Shown here: in pieces, positions 16,890 through 24,493 of the stretch | Layout: every line of letters starts with the position of its first letter | Position numbering within the stretch: position 1 is the first letter of the stretch | NCBI GenBank assembly: GCA_964651535.1 | Contig: CAZYYE010000001.1 | Location: forward strand, 806,001-870,000 | Source of the DNA: Terrimesophilobacter sp964651535 | GTDB taxonomy: Bacteria; Actinomycetota; Actinomycetes; Actinomycetales; Microbacteriaceae | Reading direction: 5' to 3' | DNA: 64,000 nt | Notes under the pieces: generated by a model | The model's database searches: none | Seen by the model: only the letters and a program-made list of their open reading frames with translations | Told to the model about the DNA's origin: nothing | Program-made: the position numbers and the translations under genes

Positions 16890-17071
16890 CGACTTCGCTT
16901 CTCCGCTATCCGCGCTGGGCACGACCACTTTCCGATGAGCGCGGCGACGTGCCGGGATGGGTGCTCATCACGCTCATGACGGCCGGGCTTGTGATCGTAA
17001 TCTGGGCGATCGCGGGCCCGGCATTGAGCGAGGTGTTCCAGCAGGCGATCGACCGGGTCACCGGCTTCTAG
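16886..17071 (+). CDS. Flp/tad-type pilin (small single-helix protein)
   Basis: A 61-residue protein: a basic N-terminus, an acidic DERGDVPGWV stretch around residue 22-31, one hydrophobic helix (about 31-48), then EVFQQAIDRVTGF. This is the layout of actinobacterial Flp-type/DUF4244 pilins, in which a prepilin peptidase would cut before the helix; the usual G/E(F/Y) context is replaced here by DVPGW. ATG 16886 is chosen over ATG 16868 because a -10 sits 6 nt before it and the shared tad box is spaced to it. It is followed 2 nt later by a TadE gene. Confidence 0.8.
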   Translation: MTTSLLRYPRWARPLSDERGDVPGWVLITLMTAGLVIVIWAIAGPALSEVFQQAIDRVTGF

Positions 17072-17073
17072 CC

Positions 17074-17508
17074 GTGAGTTCGGCACCCGCGGTCGTTCTG
17101 GCGCTGCGCTCCCGCGCACGAGGCCGCGTGCGGGACGATACCGGTTCTGCGGTCGCCGAGTTCGTCATGGTGGTTGCGCTTCTCACCGTGCTCACGCTCT
17201 CGGTTCTGCAGCTCGGACTGGCCCTGCTCATCCGCAATACGGTGCTGGATGCCGCGGCCGAAGGCGCACGCTTCGCCGCGCTCGCCGACAACGGGCTCCA
17301 CGATGGCGTCCAGCGGGCCACCGAACTCGTGTCCGTCGCGATTGGCCCGGCGTACGCCGCAGATGTGAGCGCGTCCTACGGCAGCTACCTCGGGCATCCG
17401 GCGGCGATTGTGACGATCAGGACGCCGTTGCCCGTTCTCGGGCTCATCGGGATCGAACACGGTCTGGAGGTGAGCGGACATGCCGCCGTCGAGACGCTGG
17501 ATCATTGA
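17074..17508 (+). CDS. TadE-like minor pilin
   Basis: A 144-residue protein with a short basic leader ending in DDTGSAVAEFVMVVALLTVLTLSVLQLGLALLIRN (about residues 20-52). This is the classic TadE processing motif and membrane helix, followed by a small extracellular domain beginning AAAEGARFAA. I start it at GTG 17074, 2 nt after the pilin stop; the same frame is open upstream but overlaps the pilin. It is translationally linked to its neighbours. Confidence 0.88.
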   Translation: MSSAPAVVLALRSRARGRVRDDTGSAVAEFVMVVALLTVLTLSVLQLGLALLIRNTVLDAAAEGARFAALADNGLHDGVQRATELVSVAIGPAYAADVSASYGSYLGHPAAIVTIRTPLPVLGLIGIEHGLEVSGHAAVETLDH

Positions 17509-17947
17509 ACGGATGCTGGCGGAGCGAGGCTCCGCGTCTCTCGAATTCATCACGCTCGGAGTCCTCTTGCTCCTCCCCCTCGTCTACCTCGTGCTCGCGA
17601 TGTCCGCGATCCAGGGCGCTGCGTTTGCCGTGGAGGGCGCGGCACGGCAGGCCGCGCGGGTGTATGTACAGTCGGGGAACGCTTCGGAGGCCGCAGCGCG
17701 CGCGGAACTCGCCATCCGCTTCGCCCTCGCGGATGCCGGCCTCGACGCACTCGAGCCCCAAGTGACCGTCTCCTGTTCCCCCCGGCCGGATGCGTGCCTC
17801 ACGCGCCTCGGCACCGTCACGATCTCGGTCGCGCTGATCGTGCCGCTGCCGCTCGTGCCTGCAGCGCTCGACGTGGCAGTGCCGGCCGGAGTCCCCCTGC
17901 ACGCGACGGCGACGGAGCAGGTTTCTCGATTCTGGGGCGCAGGATGA
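17480..17947 (+). CDS. TadE-like pseudopilin
   Basis: A 155-residue protein with a leader RMLAERGSASLEFITLGVLLLLPLVYLVLAM (about residues 11-41) containing the G-SASLEF processing site, and an extracellular part with two cysteines (about 94 and 101) that may form a disulphide. It overlaps the preceding TadE gene by 29 nt and the next gene by 4 nt. An in-frame ATG at 17513 is an alternative start. Confidence 0.85.
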   Translation: MPPSRRWIIERMLAERGSASLEFITLGVLLLLPLVYLVLAMSAIQGAAFAVEGAARQAARVYVQSGNASEAAARAELAIRFALADAGLDALEPQVTVSCSPRPDACLTRLGTVTISVALIVPLPLVPAALDVAVPAGVPLHATATEQVSRFWGAG

Positions 17948-18393
17948 GCGATCATGTTCGACTCGTCCGCGACGAACGCGGCTCGATCCTGCCGCTCACG
18001 ATCTTCTTTGCGTCTCTCAGCCTCGTGCTCATCCTGCTCGTGGTCGCCGCGACGTCCCTGTACCTGGAGCGCAAACGGCTTTACACGCTCGCCGACGGCG
18101 CGGCGCTTGTCGGCGCCGAGGCGTTCGACCTCGACTCGGTCTCGCTGACCCCGGACGGCCCGCGTGCGGTGCTCGACTCCGCGGATGTCGCTGCCGCGGC
18201 GTCCGGCTACCTCGCCACCGCCCCCACCGCGGGTTTCGAGTCGCTCGCGCTCGAGCGTGCGCAGACCGTGGATGGCCGCAGCGCGACCGTCGCTCTCTCC
18301 GCGTACTGGCGTCCGCCGATCCTCTCCGCACTCGTGCCCGACGGCATCCGCATCGAAGTCACTGCCGTCGCACGCAGCGTGTTCTCACGGTGA
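17944..18393 (+). CDS. TadG-like pilus assembly protein
   Basis: A 149-residue protein with DERGSILPLTIFFASLSLVLILLVVAATSLYLERKRLYTLADGAALVGAEA at residues 10-60. This corresponds to the Tad domain found at the start of TadG proteins and to short actinobacterial homologues. It lacks the long vWA-like part of proteobacterial TadG. ATG 17944 overlaps the previous stop. It is the last gene of the tad locus and its 3' end overlaps the convergent LysE gene by 9 bp. Confidence 0.85.
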   Translation: MSDHVRLVRDERGSILPLTIFFASLSLVLILLVVAATSLYLERKRLYTLADGAALVGAEAFDLDSVSLTPDGPRAVLDSADVAAAASGYLATAPTAGFESLALERAQTVDGRSATVALSAYWRPPILSALVPDGIRIEVTAVARSVFSR

Positions 18394-19035
18394 CGCTGGC
18401 GCGTCGTGACCGACGAAGAGCACTGCCGCTCCGACGCCGATCATGAGAACGCCACCGGTCGCACTGAGCGTCGCGATCCGTTTCGGGTTCTTCGCGAACC
18501 AGTCGCGGGCTGCGCCGGCCGCTAGGGCCCACGCGCTGTCGGAGATGAGCGCCACGACGACGAACACCATGCCGAGCAGGAACAGCTGAAGCGGGATGTT
18601 CCCAGCACTGTGGTCGACGAACAGCGGCAGCACGGCCGCCATGAACACGATCGACTTCGCGTTCGTGACGCCGACGCCGAACCCTTCCCACACCGTGCGC
18701 CAGCCGCCGCGGCGATTGGCGGGGGCGACGATGGCATCCGCTTTCTGGCGACGATGGCGGATCGCCTGGATGCCTAAGAAGATTACGTAGGCGGCACCGG
18801 CGAACTTCACGATCGTGAATGCGACTACCGACTGCTCGAGCAGTGTGCCCAGGCCGAACGCGATCGCGATCGCGATGACGAACGCGCCGGAGACGTTTCC
18901 GATCACGCTGAGAAAACCACCCATGCGCCCCAGAGCGAGCGAGCGGCCGATCGTGAACAGCACGCTCGGCCCTGGAATCATGATGAGCGGGATGCAGGCC
19001 AGCCCGAACGCGAGCAGGTTGGCCACAGGGATCAT
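18385..19035 (-). CDS. LysE family amino-acid/metabolite exporter
   Basis: A 216-residue RhtB/LysE-type membrane exporter with six hydrophobic segments and the family motif IPGPSVLFTIGRSLALGRMGGF near residues 20-42. The N-terminus is hydrophobic from residue 3. ATG 19035 is preferred; the frame is open 16 codons further into the MFS gene but without family character. The MFS gene ends 8 nt upstream, so the two probably form one exporter operon. Substrate is unknown. Confidence 0.9.
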   Translation of the reverse strand: MIPVANLLAFGLACIPLIMIPGPSVLFTIGRSLALGRMGGFLSVIGNVSGAFVIAIAIAFGLGTLLEQSVVAFTIVKFAGAAYVIFLGIQAIRHRRQKADAIVAPANRRGGWRTVWEGFGVGVTNAKSIVFMAAVLPLFVDHSAGNIPLQLFLLGMVFVVVALISDSAWALAAGAARDWFAKNPKRIATLSATGGVLMIGVGAAVLFVGHDAPASP

Positions 19036-19043
19036 ACGAAATG

Positions 19044-20288
19044 CTAACGCGCGCGGGGAGCGTACCGGGGCAGGTACCGCCACATGACCGCGGCGCCCAC
19101 AAGCCCGAGAACACCCATGACTCCCGCCGCGAAGGACAAAGACACGAGCGCAGTGAGTCCGGAGATCGCGAGCGGCGCACCAGCACCTCCGGCATCAGAG
19201 GTGAATCGCCACGCGCCGAGGAACGGTGCGGGATTGCGCGGATCGGCGAGGTCTGCACCGAGAGTCATGAGGAGTCCAGTGCCGAAACCGTTGGCGATGG
19301 CGAGCACCATGGTGATTCCGATGAACCAGGAGATGTTGGCAGGCGCATCGTGGGTGAACGCGAGCGCGAAGTGGCCAAGCCCCAGCCCGATCATCGACGG
19401 CAGTGCCGTCCACATCCGGCCCCAGCGATCCATGATCTGGCCGGTGGTGTAGAAGAGTGCGAAATCGAGGCCACCGGCGATGCCGATGATGAGGGCGATG
19501 TTGGCGTCCGAAACACCGATGCTCACAGCCCAAAGCGGCACGATGACCTGCCTGCTCGCTCTCACGGCACCGATGAGCAGGGCACCGGCGCCCAGCCGGG
19601 AGAGCACCCCGCGATTCTTTGCAATCGTGCGGAACAAACCGCGCGATTCACGCTCGGCCAGCACTTCACCTTCGCGTTGCCCGGATGCTGTGAGTTTCGG
19701 CCGGAAGGTCGCTTCGGGATCCTTGAGGAAGATCAGCAGCAGCGCTGCGACGAGGCAGCTGGCGAGGTGCACCCAAAATGCGGAGGAGCTCGAACCGGTC
19801 AGGTGAATGACGGCCGCGGCCAGGAATGGGCCGATGAAGACACCGAGGCGAACGCTGCCGCCGAGGACGGAGAGCGCACGTGCCCGAATGGCGATGGGAA
19901 CGAAGCTCGTCATGAACGCGTGCCTGGCAAGTCCGAAAACGGCTGTCGCGAGCCCGATGACAAGAATCGCGATGCCGAGGACAAACGGGTTCGGCGCGAG
20001 CAGCGCGAGAGCGAGCCCCGCGATCGAGAGGAGTGCGGCGTAGATCATGCTCGCGCGTTCGCCGATCCGGCTGATCACCCAGCCGCTGGGGACGTCGCCG
20101 ATCAGATGGCCGATGGTGAGCATCGCCGTGACGAGGCCCGCAACGGCAAGTTGCGCTCCGAGGTTGTGGGCGACGATCGGGATGATCGGGATGATGGCGC
20201 CTTCGCCGATCGAGAACGCGAGCGTCGGAAGGATGGCCGGGAGTGCAATCGACCGGAATCGGAAGGGGAGCGGTTCGACGGTCGGCAT
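19044..20288 (-). CDS. MFS transporter
   Basis: A 414-residue 12-helix major facilitator with the ISRIGERASMIYAAL loop between TM2 and TM3 (motif A position, about residues 72-86) and a long central loop (about 190-225). It resembles drug or metabolite exporters, but the substrate is not evident. TAACAT lies 8 nt before the ATG on the minus strand, so the message has little or no leader. It is divergent from prfB over 52 bp and followed by the LysE gene. Confidence 0.88.
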   Translation of the reverse strand: MPTVEPLPFRFRSIALPAILPTLAFSIGEGAIIPIIPIVAHNLGAQLAVAGLVTAMLTIGHLIGDVPSGWVISRIGERASMIYAALLSIAGLALALLAPNPFVLGIAILVIGLATAVFGLARHAFMTSFVPIAIRARALSVLGGSVRLGVFIGPFLAAAVIHLTGSSSSAFWVHLASCLVAALLLIFLKDPEATFRPKLTASGQREGEVLAERESRGLFRTIAKNRGVLSRLGAGALLIGAVRASRQVIVPLWAVSIGVSDANIALIIGIAGGLDFALFYTTGQIMDRWGRMWTALPSMIGLGLGHFALAFTHDAPANISWFIGITMVLAIANGFGTGLLMTLGADLADPRNPAPFLGAWRFTSDAGGAGAPLAISGLTALVSLSFAAGVMGVLGLVGAAVMWRYLPRYAPRAR

Positions 20289-20340
20289 CGGGTTCGATGT
20301 TACCGTGGCTCCTCCGGCGCGCAGGTAGTCTTAAGCGGAC

Positions 20341-21441
20341 ATGAATGAACTGGATATTGCCGAAGACCTCGCCTCTCTGCGCTCGACTTTCGCCGACATC
20401 CGGTCCGTCGTCGGGGTGGAGCGACTCGAGGCGGACATCGCGACCCTGAGCGAGCAAGCCGGCGCCCCCGACTTGTGGGACGACCCGGAGGCGGCGCAGA
20501 AGGTCACGAGCGCGCTGAGCCACCGTCAGGCCGAGCTCGCGAAAATCACGAGCATCGAGCAGCGCCTCGACGACCTCGAAATCATGGTGCAGCTCGCGAA
20601 CGAGGAATCCGATGAGGCGGCAGCGGCCGAAGTACGCACGGAACTGACGAGCATCCAGAAGCTGCTCGGCGAGCTTGAAGTGCAGACCCTGCTCAATGGC
20701 GAGTGGGATGCGCTGCCGGCGGTCATCACGATCCGCGCGGGAGCCGGCGGTGTGGATGCGGCGGACTTCGCGGAGATGCTCCAGCGCATGTACCTGCGGT
20801 GGGCGGAGCAGCACGGCCACCCCACGCGCGTGCTCGACACGAGCTACGCGGAAGAGGCCGGCATCAAATCCACGACGATCGAAGTCGATGCGCCGTACGC
20901 GTTCGGGACGCTGAGCGTCGAGGCAGGGACCCACCGTCTCGTGCGGATGAGCCCTTTCAACTCGGCCGGAAAGCGCCAAACCAGTTTCGCCGCCGTCGAA
21001 GTGATCCCGCTCATCGAGGAAGCGGGCGAGATCGAGATCCCGGAAAGCGACATCCGCGTGGACGTGTACCGTTCGAGCGGCCCCGGAGGACAGTCGGTGA
21101 ACACGACGGACTCCGCCGTGCGCATCACCCACATCCCGACGGGCACGGTCGTGTCGATGCAGAACGAAAAGAGCCAGATTCAGAACCGGGCCGCAGCCAT
21201 GCGCGTGCTGCAGTCGCGCCTGCTCGTGCTGCAGCGCGAGCAGGAGGCTGCGACGAAGAAGGAACTCGCCGGGGTGATCACGGCGAGCTGGGGCGACCAG
21301 ATGCGCAGTTACGTGCTCGCTCCGTACCAAATGGTCAAGGACTTGCGCACGGAGTACGAAGTGAGCAACCCCTCCGACGTGTTCGACGGTGACCTCGACG
21401 GCTTCATCTCCGCGGGAATCCGCTGGCGCAAAAGGCAGTAG
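20341..21441 (+). CDS. prfB: Peptide chain release factor 2
   Basis: A 366-residue class I release factor that recognises UGA/UAA. The SPF codon-recognition tripeptide (204-206) and the catalytic GGQ (249-251) are both present. Unlike many bacterial prfB genes it is a single uninterrupted frame with no CTTTGA-type programmed frameshift near codon 25. TAGTCT (20326-20331) ends 9 nt before the ATG. It heads the conserved prfB-ftsE-ftsX-smpB-ssrA order. Confidence 0.98.
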   Translation: MNELDIAEDLASLRSTFADIRSVVGVERLEADIATLSEQAGAPDLWDDPEAAQKVTSALSHRQAELAKITSIEQRLDDLEIMVQLANEESDEAAAAEVRTELTSIQKLLGELEVQTLLNGEWDALPAVITIRAGAGGVDAADFAEMLQRMYLRWAEQHGHPTRVLDTSYAEEAGIKSTTIEVDAPYAFGTLSVEAGTHRLVRMSPFNSAGKRQTSFAAVEVIPLIEEAGEIEIPESDIRVDVYRSSGPGGQSVNTTDSAVRITHIPTGTVVSMQNEKSQIQNRAAAMRVLQSRLLVLQREQEAATKKELAGVITASWGDQMRSYVLAPYQMVKDLRTEYEVSNPSDVFDGDLDGFISAGIRWRKRQ

Positions 21442-21513
21442 CGATTGCGGTCCGGCGCTGCCCGGTGAGTCGCTACGTCGCATCCGCCGCCCCGTGCCTA
21501 GGCTCGTAAGGTC

Positions 21514-22260
21514 ATGATTCGTTTCGACCAGGTCACCAAGCTTTACGCTGGCAACACTCGCCCCGCTCTCAACTCCGTCACGCTGGAGATTCTGCGCGGG
21601 GAGTTCGTGTTCCTTGTCGGGGCTTCCGGAAGCGGCAAATCGAGCTTTTTGCGCCTCGTGCTCAAGGAAGAAGACCCTTCGAAAGGTCAGATCCACGTGC
21701 TCGGCCAGGATCTCGGCAGGCTCACGAGCCGCAAGGTGCCGTACTTCCGGCGCAATCTCGGCGTCGTGTTCCAGGACTTCCGGCTGCTGCCGCAAAAGTC
21801 GGTGTTCGACAATGTGGCGTTCTCCCTCCAGGTGATCGGTAAGTCGAAGGGTTTCATCCAGGAGTCGGTTCCGGATGTGCTGAAAATGGTGGGGCTGGCA
21901 GGCAAGTCCGGCAGGTTGCCCCATGAGCTTTCCGGCGGCGAGCAGCAGCGAGTCGCGATTGCGCGCGCGATCGTGAACAAACCGTCGATTCTGCTCGCCG
22001 ATGAGCCAACCGGCAACCTCGACCCGGCAACGAGCTCGGGCATTATGACGCTCCTCGAGCGCATCAGCGGGGGAGGAACGACGGTGCTCATGGCCACGCA
22101 CGATGCGGGCATCGTCGACAAGATGAAGCGCCGCGTGATCGAGCTCGTGAGCGGCCAGATCGTGCGTGATGAGCGTCAGGGCGGCTACCAGACGCAATCG
22201 ATGCCGATTTTGCGCCAGGAGCCGCCGCCATCGTCATCCGGGTTCGGGGCGAACCGATGA
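21514..22260 (+). CDS. ftsE: Cell division ATP-binding protein FtsE
   Basis: A 248-residue ABC ATPase that works with FtsX at the septum to activate peptidoglycan hydrolases. It has Walker A GASGSGKS (about 36-43), signature LSGGEQQRVAIARA and Walker B ILLADEPTGNLDP. The C-terminal 25 residues are a variable Gln/Pro-rich tail. TAGGCT ends 9 nt before the ATG. It overlaps ftsX by 4 nt. Confidence 0.97.
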   Translation: MIRFDQVTKLYAGNTRPALNSVTLEILRGEFVFLVGASGSGKSSFLRLVLKEEDPSKGQIHVLGQDLGRLTSRKVPYFRRNLGVVFQDFRLLPQKSVFDNVAFSLQVIGKSKGFIQESVPDVLKMVGLAGKSGRLPHELSGGEQQRVAIARAIVNKPSILLADEPTGNLDPATSSGIMTLLERISGGGTTVLMATHDAGIVDKMKRRVIELVSGQIVRDERQGGYQTQSMPILRQEPPPSSSGFGANR

Positions 22261-23171
22261 GGGTGGGGTTGGTTCTCTCCGAGGTCGGGCAGGGGCTCCG
22301 GCGAAACATCTCGATGGTGGTGTCCATCATTCTGGTCACCTTCATTTCGCTTACGTTCGTGGGGGCCGCGATTCTGCTGCAGCAGCAGATCAATCAGATG
22401 AAGGGGTACTGGTACGACCGCGCCCAGGTTGCCGTGTACCTGTGCACCCAATACGACGAAGGCGGCAACTGCAATGCGGAGGAGCCGACCGCGCAGCAGA
22501 AGGCGGACATCGAGCAAGTGCTGAAGTCTGCCGTGCTCGCGCCGCTTATCGAGCACTACGAGTTCGAGGACCACGACGCCGCGTTCGCGCGCTACCAGAG
22601 CCAGTTCGCCGGCTCGGAGGGCACGTCGTTCGTCACCCCCGATTTCCTGCCGGAGACGTTCTGGGTGAATTTGAAGGACCCGTCCCAGTCGGATGCCGTG
22701 GTCGAGCGGATGTCGGGGGTCGCCGGTGTCGAGCAGGTCGTCGACCAGCGCAAATACCTGCAGCCGATTTTTGACGCACTGAATGCGGCGAGCATCACGG
22801 CGGTCGGCATCGCGAGCCTCATGCTCATAGCGGCCGTACTGCTCATTGCCACAACCATCCGGTTGAGCGCATTCAGCCGCCGCCGAGAGCTGGGGATCAT
22901 GCGGCTTGTCGGCGCGTCCAACCGGTTCATCCAGACCCCGTTCGTGCTCGAGGGGGTTGTCGCCGCCCTCATCGGGTCGGCGCTCGCGAGCGGCGCGATC
23001 GTCGCCGTCGTGCAGTTCTTCGTGCAGGGTTACCTGAATGCGACGCCGTCGTCGACGCCCTTCGTGGACCTCGGCGACGCATTCATTGTCGTGCCGATCC
23101 TCATCGTGGGCGGGGCGTGCCTCGCCGCGCTTTCGGCGACCGTCGCGATCCGCCGCTACTTGAAAGTCTGA
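22257..23171 (+). CDS. ftsX: Cell division protein FtsX
   Basis: A 304-residue membrane partner of FtsE. TM1 lies at about 21-43, followed by a large extracellular domain with two cysteines (CTQYDEGGNC) that could form a disulphide. Three C-terminal helices follow with the FtsX-type RLSAFSRRRELGIMRLVGASNRFI motif. The extracellular loop is thought to engage septal hydrolases of the RipC/NlpC-P60 type in actinobacteria. ATG 22257 overlaps the ftsE stop. Confidence 0.97.
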   Translation: MRVGLVLSEVGQGLRRNISMVVSIILVTFISLTFVGAAILLQQQINQMKGYWYDRAQVAVYLCTQYDEGGNCNAEEPTAQQKADIEQVLKSAVLAPLIEHYEFEDHDAAFARYQSQFAGSEGTSFVTPDFLPETFWVNLKDPSQSDAVVERMSGVAGVEQVVDQRKYLQPIFDALNAASITAVGIASLMLIAAVLLIATTIRLSAFSRRRELGIMRLVGASNRFIQTPFVLEGVVAALIGSALASGAIVAVVQFFVQGYLNATPSSTPFVDLGDAFIVVPILIVGGACLAALSATVAIRRYLKV

Positions 23172-23196
23172 CTCACCGAATTCCGGCCGCTCGCGC

Positions 23197-23202
23197 TACA
23201 AT
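23197..23202 (+). promoter_or_regulatory. Possible smpB -10 (TACAAT)
   Basis: TACAAT sits in the ftsX-smpB gap with no clear -35. If used, it gives a leader of about 70 nt, and smpB has a true ribosome binding site (AGGAG, 7 nt before GTG 23280), unlike most genes here. Confidence 0.4.
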
Positions 23203-23279
23203 GGACGGCTGCTTGCGCGAAGGCGAATCGCCATCCGCACCAGCATCCGTATCCGCTTTCATCATTCAGGAGTTGCACC

Positions 23280-23756
23280 GTGCCCAGGGAACGTGGCGAA
23301 AAGGTCGTCGCCACCAATCGCAAAGCGCGGCACGACTATGCCATCGAAGACACCTATGAGGCCGGGCTCGTTCTGACCGGCTCCGAAGTGAAGTCGCTGC
23401 GCGAGGGTCGCGCCTCGCTCGTCGACGGCTACGCCTTCATCGACGGCGGCGAAGCGTGGCTGGATGCCGTGCACATCCCCGAGTACATCGGCGGCACCTG
23501 GAACAACCACACTCCGCGCCGCAAGCGCAAGCTCCTGCTGCACAAGGCCCAGATCCTGAAAATCCACAGCAAGGTCAAGGAGGGCGGATACACGCTCGTT
23601 CCGCTTCGGCTGTACTTCAGCGACGGGCGCGCCAAAGTCGAGATCGCCGTCGCGAAGGGCAAGCGCGAATACGACAAGCGCCAGACGCTCCGCGAACGCC
23701 AGGACAATCGCGAGGCGCAACGCGCGATGTCGGCGCGCAGGAACCTCGGCGACTGA
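23280..23756 (+). CDS. smpB: SsrA-binding protein SmpB
   Basis: A 158-residue RNA-binding protein that delivers tmRNA to stalled ribosomes. Family motifs are NRKARHDYAIEDTYEAGLVLTGSEVKSLREG (about 10-40), the EAWLDAVHIPEY strand, RKRKLLLHK, and a basic C-terminal tail (KREYDKRQTLRERQDNREAQRAM) that inserts into the mRNA channel. GTG 23280 has AGGAG 7 nt upstream. Its partner tmRNA lies about 2.4 kb downstream. Confidence 0.98.
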   Translation: MPRERGEKVVATNRKARHDYAIEDTYEAGLVLTGSEVKSLREGRASLVDGYAFIDGGEAWLDAVHIPEYIGGTWNNHTPRRKRKLLLHKAQILKIHSKVKEGGYTLVPLRLYFSDGRAKVEIAVAKGKREYDKRQTLRERQDNREAQRAMSARRNLGD

Positions 23757-23757
23757 G

Positions 23758-24432
23758 CTACCGGGCGACAAACCTCGCATCGACGGCGGCGGACACCTCG
23801 ATGTCTTCCGGGCTGAGCGAGAGCTCAGCTGTGCCGGCATCCATCTTCATGAACCCGCGGGCTGAGGCGAGCTCGTAGCCTCCGCCCGCCGTGCTTGCCT
23901 GGTCGCCCAGCATCCCCGGGTCGGCAATGGCAATCGCGGTGACGCCCGACAGGCCGACGGCGTGCGCGTACGCGGTCGCTTTCGCGACGGCATCCGCCAC
24001 TGCGCGTGAGCGCATCTCGGCGTCGGCTGCGAGCTGGCGTTCCTTCGTGAGCGCCCATTCGAGGGCGCCGACGGTCACGCCATCGGTGGTGGCCGCCGTC
24101 TCGACGAAGCGGGAGAGAGCATCGAAGTCGCTGAACTCGGCCGTGAAGTTGATGACCGCGTGGTACACCATCGCGAGCTGTTTGCCGTCGCTGTTCCAGG
24201 GGCGATCGCCCCATACCCGCACGGAGCCGCTCGACCACGACACGACGGGTCCGGCGTCTGTGTCGTGGAGCGCAGAGAGCTCCGAACGCACCTGTTCGGC
24301 GACGACGGTGGCTGAAGCGAACACGGGCTCACGTTTGCTGCCGTCCCGGTTCACGCTCACGCGAAGCGTGGCACGCTCGGCCGGGTACCGCGCAGAATGG
24401 CTGCCGCGCACGGTGAGGATGGTCTCGGTCAT
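23758..24432 (-). CDS. SIMPL domain (DUF541) protein
   Basis: A 224-residue SIMPL/DUF541 protein without a signal peptide. The family has periplasmic and cytoplasmic members (for example SIMPL and BP26) and no settled biochemical role. The start has the TILTVRGSHSARYPAERATLRVSV strand pattern, and the C-terminus the usual EDIEVSAAVDARFVA ending. On the minus strand TAGTCT ends 6 nt before the ATG, so it is probably leaderless. The start codon sits inside a long hairpin (see 24421). It is convergent with smpB. Confidence 0.88.
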   Translation of the reverse strand: MTETILTVRGSHSARYPAERATLRVSVNRDGSKREPVFASATVVAEQVRSELSALHDTDAGPVVSWSSGSVRVWGDRPWNSDGKQLAMVYHAVINFTAEFSDFDALSRFVETAATTDGVTVGALEWALTKERQLAADAEMRSRAVADAVAKATAYAHAVGLSGVTAIAIADPGMLGDQASTAGGGYELASARGFMKMDAGTAELSLSPEDIEVSAAVDARFVAR

Positions 24433-24464
24433 GACGCAAGACTACTTGCGTCACAACCGAGACC
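24421..24464. promoter_or_regulatory. Extended hairpin spanning the start codon and -10 of the SIMPL gene
   Basis: Inner arms TGACGCAAG (24432-24440) and CTTGCGTCA (24445-24453) are perfect. After a 2-nt CA/CA mismatch, outer arms GGTCTCGGT (24421-24429) and ACCGAGACC (24456-24464) pair again. The structure covers the start codon (24430-24432) and the -10 (24439-24444, minus strand). It could be an operator, or a terminator for the upstream dehydrogenase. Confidence 0.7.
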
Positions 24465-24493
24465 GTCAGCGAAACTGCCGAACCTCGTAAGGA

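Noticed and set aside
19666..22197. An 843-codon open frame on the minus strand across the start of the MFS gene, prfB and ftsE
   Set aside because: It runs antisense to prfB and ftsE, which have all their catalytic motifs. It only looks open because the third-position G+C bias removes stops.
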